A stretch of DNA of 16,140 bases from NCBI GenBank assembly GCA_016874875.1, contig VGTA01000015.1, forward strand, positions 1 through 16,140. Direction: 5' to 3'. The stretch's first letter is position 1. Every line of letters starts with the position of its first letter. This DNA is from Deltaproteobacteria bacterium (lineage in GTDB: Bacteria > Myxococcota_A > Bradymonadia > UBA7976 > VGTA01). Below the pieces are notes generated by a model. The model was not told the origin of the DNA and did no database searches. It saw only the letters and a list, made by a program, of their open reading frames with translations. Shown here piece after piece: positions 11,505-16,140 of this stretch. Position numbers and translations under genes: made by a program.

Positions 11505-11533
11505 TTGCAAGGGGCGCTAGGAGCCCTTAGTGT
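11505..11533 (+). promoter_or_regulatory. Sigma-70-like promoter for the 97-aa gene / rluD / gcvT series
   Basis: TTGCAA (11505-11510), a 17-base spacer, then TAGTGT (11528-11533). Transcription would start near 11540, about 36 bases before the ATG at 11576. The spacer holds an imperfect inverted repeat (GGGC ... GCCC). The hexamer style matches the promoter at 14753-14781. The surrounding AT-rich pocket supports the call. Confidence 0.5.
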
Positions 11534-11575
11534 CATGCGCGACTTGAGAGGCCCCGCCCTAAAGGAGCCCACGAG

Positions 11576-11869
11576 ATGACCACGCCCCACCCTAAGCACG
11601 CCGCTGAGCTCACCGCTGAGCTCGCCGCCGCGCAGCGCCTGGCCCGCACCATCGCCTCCGACCTCCTCATCTACCACCGCGACAAGGTGCTCGACGGGCT
11701 CCGCACCGACGCGCTGTTTGAGGTGCTCGCTGAGGAGATCCGCGAGGGGCAGGCGCTCTATGAGGAGCACGTGCGCGTCGAGGTGCGCGCCCGCCACAAC
11801 CTCCTCGACCGCGCCCTCGTGGACGTGCTCATCCACTCGCAGGCCCATATCCCCTGCGCGCTCTGGTGA
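11576..11869 (+). CDS. Conserved small protein of unknown function (97 aa)
   Basis: 97-residue, soluble, predominantly helical protein. It resembles a short module I associate with deltaproteobacterial/myxobacterial proteins, in which a segment like RLARTIASDLLIYHRDKV (residues about 21-38) is followed by an acidic LFEVLAEEIREGQALYEE helix (47-64) and EVRARHNLLDRALVDVLI (69-86). The function is unknown and I assign none. The start is secure: AAGGAG lies 8 bases upstream and a promoter is placed properly. The stop is 13 bases before the GTG of the pseudouridine synthase gene, so the two are almost certainly co-transcribed. No signal peptide, metal motif or membrane segment is seen. Confidence 0.82.
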   Translation: MTTPHPKHAAELTAELAAAQRLARTIASDLLIYHRDKVLDGLRTDALFEVLAEEIREGQALYEEHVRVEVRARHNLLDRALVDVLIHSQAHIPCALW

Positions 11870-11882
11870 TGGGGGCGAGGGC

Positions 11883-12935
11883 GTGAGCGAGGACGCGGGC
11901 GCGGGCGAGGGCGAGGAGCTCTGCTTCCGCGTCCCCGACGACCTCGACGGCGAGCGCCTCGACAAGGCGCTCGCGCTCCTCGTGGACTCGGTGAGCCGCG
12001 CCCGCCTCGCGCAGTGGGTGCGCGACGGGCGCGTGACGCTAGAGGCGCGCGCGGGAGAGCGCCTCAAGGGGGGCGGGGCGCTCAAGCCGAGCTTTAGGCT
12101 GCTCGCCGGGCAGCGCGTCCGCTGCGCCCCCCCGCCCGACCCCGCGCCCACGCTCCTGCCGCAGGACGTGCCCTTTGAGGTGGTGTACCACGACGAGGAC
12201 GTGGCGGTGGTGCTCAAGCCAGCGGGGGTGGTGGTGCACCCGGGGGCGGGGCAGCCCGACCAGACCCTCGTCAACGGCCTCCTGCGCCGCTTTGGGGCGC
12301 TCTCGCCCGTGGGGCACCCCACGCGCCCGGGAATCGTCCACCGCCTCGACCGCGACACGTCGGGCCTCCTGATGGTGGCGCTCACCGAGCGCGCCCACCA
12401 CCCGCTCGTGGCGCAGCTCGCCGCGCGGACCGTGGAGCGCCGCTACCTCGCCTTGGCGTGGCGCCCGCCGGCGGCGCGCGAGGGGGCGGTGGAGGGGGGC
12501 TACGCGCGCGACCCGGACCACAGGCTCAAGTTCACGGGGCTCAGGTACGCGGGCGCGGCGCGGGCGGACCTCGCGCCGGGGGGCGCCGTGCGCTGGGCGA
12601 AGACCCACTGGCGCGTGCTCGAGGACTTTGGCCCCTGCGCGCTCTTTGAGCTGCGCCTCGAGACGGGGCGCACCCACCAGATTCGCGTCCACCTCAGCGA
12701 GCTCGGCTCGCCCCTGGTGGCCGACGCGCTCTACGGGCAGCGCAGGCGCCTCGACGCCCCCCCCGCCCTGCGCGCCCTCGGCCCGGAGCTCGGCCTCGGG
12801 CGCCACGCGCTCCACGCCGCCTCCCTCGGCTTCACGCACCCCGTCACGGGCGCGCGCCTGCGCTTTGAGTCGCCCCTGCCCGAGGACCTCGCCGCCTGCC
12901 TCGCCGCCCTGCGCGCGAGCGGCGCGCCCCCCTGA
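11883..12935 (+). CDS. rluD: RluD-family 23S rRNA pseudouridine synthase
   Basis: 350-residue RluA/RluD-type enzyme that isomerises uridines in structured RNA; RluD itself modifies 23S rRNA helix 69. Residues 23-80 form an S4 RNA-binding domain (ERLDKALALLVDSVSRARLAQWVRDGRV). The catalytic domain contains VVLKPAGVVVHPG (109-121), the signature GIVHRLDRDTSGLL with catalytic Asp156, a YLALAW strand, and ETGRTHQIRVHLSELGSPLVAD. The GTG at 11883 is preferred. The frame is open upstream, but that part overlaps the 97-residue gene and has no family similarity, and GGGGGCGAGG lies just before the GTG. It follows the small gene by 13 bases and precedes gcvT by 70. RluA versus RluC/RluD specificity is judged from the N-terminal S4 domain only. 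Confidence 0.9.
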   Translation: MSEDAGAGEGEELCFRVPDDLDGERLDKALALLVDSVSRARLAQWVRDGRVTLEARAGERLKGGGALKPSFRLLAGQRVRCAPPPDPAPTLLPQDVPFEVVYHDEDVAVVLKPAGVVVHPGAGQPDQTLVNGLLRRFGALSPVGHPTRPGIVHRLDRDTSGLLMVALTERAHHPLVAQLAARTVERRYLALAWRPPAAREGAVEGGYARDPDHRLKFTGLRYAGAARADLAPGGAVRWAKTHWRVLEDFGPCALFELRLETGRTHQIRVHLSELGSPLVADALYGQRRRLDAPPALRALGPELGLGRHALHAASLGFTHPVTGARLRFESPLPEDLAACLAALRASGAPP

Positions 12936-12936
12936 G

Positions 12937-12974
12937 CCGGCGCCCCCTCCCTGCCCCGGCGCCCCCTCCCTGCC
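12937..12974. repeat. 19-bp tandem duplication between rluD and gcvT
   Basis: CCGGCGCCCCCTCCCTGCC occurs twice without a gap, directly after the rluD stop. The remaining 31 bases to gcvT are pyrimidine-rich with a weak GAGAG ribosome site. There is no room for a glycine riboswitch. Confidence 0.85.
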
Positions 12975-13005
12975 CCCCCACCCTCCCACGAGAGCTGATC
13001 ACCCC

Positions 13006-14085
<1,080 letters not shown>

Positions 14086-14230
14086 GCGCCGCCCGCCCTC
14101 CCCCCCGCGCCCCTCCCCGCGCCCCCCTTTACAAGCCGCGCGCTTTTTGTCATCTCAAGCCGCGCACCCCGTGTCCTCTCCCCCCGCAGGCGGCGCGCCC
14201 CGCCCCCCTCTCCCCCCACAGGAGTCCCTG
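14086..14230. other. gcvT-gcvH intergenic region with a spaced 10-mer direct repeat and a weak hairpin
   Basis: 145 bases without a gene. CAAGCCGCGC occurs at 14132-14141 and again at 14156-14165. The first copy is part of a small possible hairpin (AAGC-CGCGC-GCTT, 14133-14145) followed by a T run. This could be a weak terminator or attenuator, or chance. The rest is pyrimidine-rich. The gcvH ribosome site AGGAG ends 6 bases before its ATG. Confidence 0.4.
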
Positions 14231-14617
14231 ATGTCGAGCCCCGCAGACCTCTACTATTCCAAAGACCACGAGTGGGCGCGCCTTGAGGGCGACGTCGTCA
14301 CCGTGGGCGTCACCGACCACGCGCAGGACGCCCTCGGCGACGTGGTGTTCGTGGAGCTCCCCGAGCTCGACCGCGGCCTCATCGCCCACGAGACCTTCGG
14401 CGTCGTGGAGTCCGTCAAGGCCGTCAACGACCTCTACAGCCCCTGCGAGGGCGTGGTGGTGGAGGTCAACGAGGCGCTCAACGACACCCCCGAGCTCATC
14501 AACGGCGCGCCCTACGCGCAGGGCTGGATTCTCAAGCTCAAGGTGAGCGGCCCCGAGGCGCTCAGCCACCTGATGAGCGCGAGCGAGTACGACGAGTATC
14601 TCGAGACGCTCGGCTGA
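14231..14617 (+). CDS. gcvH: Glycine cleavage system H protein (lipoyl carrier)
   Basis: 128-residue lipoyl-bearing shuttle that carries the aminomethyl intermediate between GcvP, GcvT and the L protein. The lipoylated lysine is Lys63 in GVVESVKAVNDLYSP. Other landmarks are KDHEWARLEGD (11-21), VTVGVTDHAQDALGDVVFVELPE, and GWILKLK. Length and motif placement are fully normal. The ATG at 14231 is selected by AGGAG 6 bases upstream; an upstream in-frame ATG at 14147 lacks one and would add a non-family Pro-rich leader. Its last codons are the first copy of the tandem array that follows. Confidence 0.96.
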   Translation: MSSPADLYYSKDHEWARLEGDVVTVGVTDHAQDALGDVVFVELPELDRGLIAHETFGVVESVKAVNDLYSPCEGVVVEVNEALNDTPELINGAPYAQGWILKLKVSGPEALSHLMSASEYDEYLETLG

Positions 14618-14701
14618 GGGGGCGCTCGGCTGAGGGGACGCTCGGCTGAGGGGACGCTCGGCTGAGGGGACGCTCGGCTGAGGGGACGCTCGGCTGAGAG
14701 G
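14606..14701. repeat. 16-bp tandem array (6 copies) growing out of the gcvH stop codon
   Basis: Six head-to-tail copies of ACGCTCGGCTGAGGGG. Copy 1 contains the last three codons and the stop of gcvH. Copy 2 has G for A at position 1, and copy 6 has one A for G near its end. Every unit therefore repeats the CTC-GGC-TGA end of the gene. The CTC...GAG arms could make small hairpins, but no terminator U-run follows. No spacers are present, so it is not CRISPR. Confidence 0.96.
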
Positions 14702-14752
14702 ACGCGCCGAGGCGCCCGGCGGAGATCTTGGGCGCCGCCGCGTTGCTTTGTC

Positions 14753-14781
14753 TTGCGCGCGACGCAGCTCTGCGCTAGCTT
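14753..14781 (+). promoter_or_regulatory. Sigma-70-like promoter for the small membrane protein gene
   Basis: TTGCGC (14753-14758), a 17-base spacer, then TAGCTT (14776-14781). Transcription would start near 14788, leaving a leader of about 67 bases. It has the same layout (TTGC.. / 17 / TAG..T) as the promoter at 11505-11533. Confidence 0.5.
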
Positions 14782-14805
14782 GCCAAGCGGCTAGCCCCCC
14801 TTGGC
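14782..14805. promoter_or_regulatory. Inverted repeat at the predicted start site (candidate operator or leader hairpin)
   Basis: GCCAAG (14782-14787) and CTTGGC (14800-14805) form perfect 6-bp arms around 12 bases, immediately after the -10. Two GCTAGC palindromes (14774-14779 and 14790-14795) interleave with it, one of them overlapping the -10. The position suits a repressor site; a 5' hairpin is the alternative. Confidence 0.4.
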
Positions 14806-14854
14806 TCGCTCTTCCCTCCTGTGCCGTCACCGCCACGCCCCCTCGGAGTCATCC

Positions 14855-15217
14855 ATGTCCATCGCGTTCGTCCCGCTGCTCGCCATCCCCTTCGCCCTCT
14901 ACCACGTGCTCATGCTGGGCGGCGACATGAACAGCTTCATGTTCGGCGACTTCTTCAACAAGGGCCACATCATCACCATCACCGCCGTGGTCTGCCTCGC
15001 CGTCGAGATCTACAAGTCCACCAACACCAAGACCGCGATCGGCGACATGCTCGGCTCCATCGCGCTCTTCGTGGTCGCCCTCATCGAGTTCGTGCTGTGG
15101 AAGCGCGAGCCCACCTTCTTCCTGCTCGTCCTGATCATGGCCGTGGACGTGGTGGGCGGCATGATCATCTCGCAGCGCGGCGCGCGCCGCGACGTGAGCA
15201 TCGGCGGCGGGCTCTGA
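14855..15217 (+). CDS. Small four-helix integral membrane protein, function unknown
   Basis: 120-residue inner-membrane protein with four predicted helices at about 3-22, 38-54, 65-82 and 87-106. Charged loops include EIYKSTNTKTAIGD, and the C-terminal tail is QRGARRDVSIGGG. The general plan and the EIYKST / TFFLLVLIMAVDV segments resemble uncharacterised short membrane proteins common in proteobacteria; I know no function. The ATG at 14855 is chosen because CGGAG lies 6 bases upstream and it puts the first helix at the N-terminus. The frame is open to 14801, but that leader is Arg/Ser-rich and lacks a ribosome site. It has its own promoter at 14753-14781. It is less GC-extreme than its neighbours because of its Phe/Ile/Met content. 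Confidence 0.85.
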   Translation: MSIAFVPLLAIPFALYHVLMLGGDMNSFMFGDFFNKGHIITITAVVCLAVEIYKSTNTKTAIGDMLGSIALFVVALIEFVLWKREPTFFLLVLIMAVDVVGGMIISQRGARRDVSIGGGL

Positions 15218-15225
15218 GGGGCCCC

Positions 15226-15229
<4 letters not shown>
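15214..15229. terminator. Perfect 16-bp palindrome containing both convergent stop codons
   Basis: CTGAGGGGCCCCTCAG is exactly self-complementary. Its left TGA ends the membrane protein gene and its right TCA is the TGA of the opposing gene. As RNA it can form a hairpin with a 6-bp stem and 4-base loop on either strand, so it may act as a bidirectional terminator. No U-run follows on either side, so the terminator role is tentative while the palindrome itself is certain. Confidence 0.4.
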
Positions 15230-16134
<905 letters not shown>

Positions 16135-16140
16135 GGTCCC

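Noticed and set aside
11429..12385. N-terminal extension of the nucleotidase frame through rluD
   Set aside because: The frame is merely open. AGGAG before the ATG at 11428 and the family's normal N-terminus fix the start there.
12936..13005. Glycine riboswitch before gcvT
   Set aside because: Only 70 bases of pyrimidine-rich DNA with a 19-bp duplication; too short and lacking the conserved structure.
14606..14701. CRISPR array
   Set aside because: The units adjoin without spacers and the unit derives from the gcvH coding end; no cas gene is nearby.

Overview
The window is chromosomal DNA of extreme G+C content (well above 70% by eye) packed with housekeeping genes. Several features point to a myxobacterium-like (Myxococcota / former Deltaproteobacteria) source: a GYF-domain protein ending in an AgmX/PglI-type C-terminal domain, a small protein that looks like a type I associate with that group, and GC-saturated third codon positions. 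This lineage call is an inference; no rRNA or marker tree is available. There are 14 protein genes, no tRNA or rRNA and no CRISPR. Apart from short repeats I see no mobile element. No gene-free stretch exceeds 300 bases; the longest are 5925-6163 and 14618-14854.

Left block (1-5924, all minus strand, tightly spaced, probably one transcription unit running right to left): a RecU-like Holliday-junction resolvase, an alpha/beta hydrolase of the YbfF type, a LysM-carrying MepA-type murein endopeptidase, a thiolase, and the multifunctional beta-oxidation alpha subunit (hydratase plus 3-hydroxyacyl-CoA dehydrogenase), which leaves the window at base 1. The last two genes together catalyse the final three steps of fatty-acid beta-oxidation. 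The junction of the first two genes is the most unusual place in the window. A 9-bp minisatellite (ATGACGACG on the coding strand) is read as a run of 29 aspartates at the end of the resolvase and, one frame over, as Met-Thr-Thr repeats with ten in-frame ATG codons at the start of the hydrolase.

Middle block: diverging from it on the plus strand are a GYF / transmembrane / repeat-rich / AgmX-domain protein and a DEAD-box RNA helicase with a DbpA-type RNA-binding domain. These converge with a minus-strand HAD-type purine 5'-nucleotidase. A divergent promoter region at 11429-11575 then starts a plus-strand series: a 97-residue protein of unknown function, an RluD-type pseudouridine synthase, gcvT and gcvH. 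GcvT and GcvH are two parts of the glycine cleavage system; gcvP is not in the window.

Right end: a small four-helix membrane protein with its own well-formed promoter, converging on a degenerate Rossmann-fold (atypical SDR/NmrA-like) protein. A perfect 16-bp palindrome contains both of their stop codons.

Short tandem duplications with many different periods (3, 8, 9, 12, 15, 16, 19 and 42 bp) occur in coding and non-coding DNA throughout, so this looks like a slippage-prone genome.
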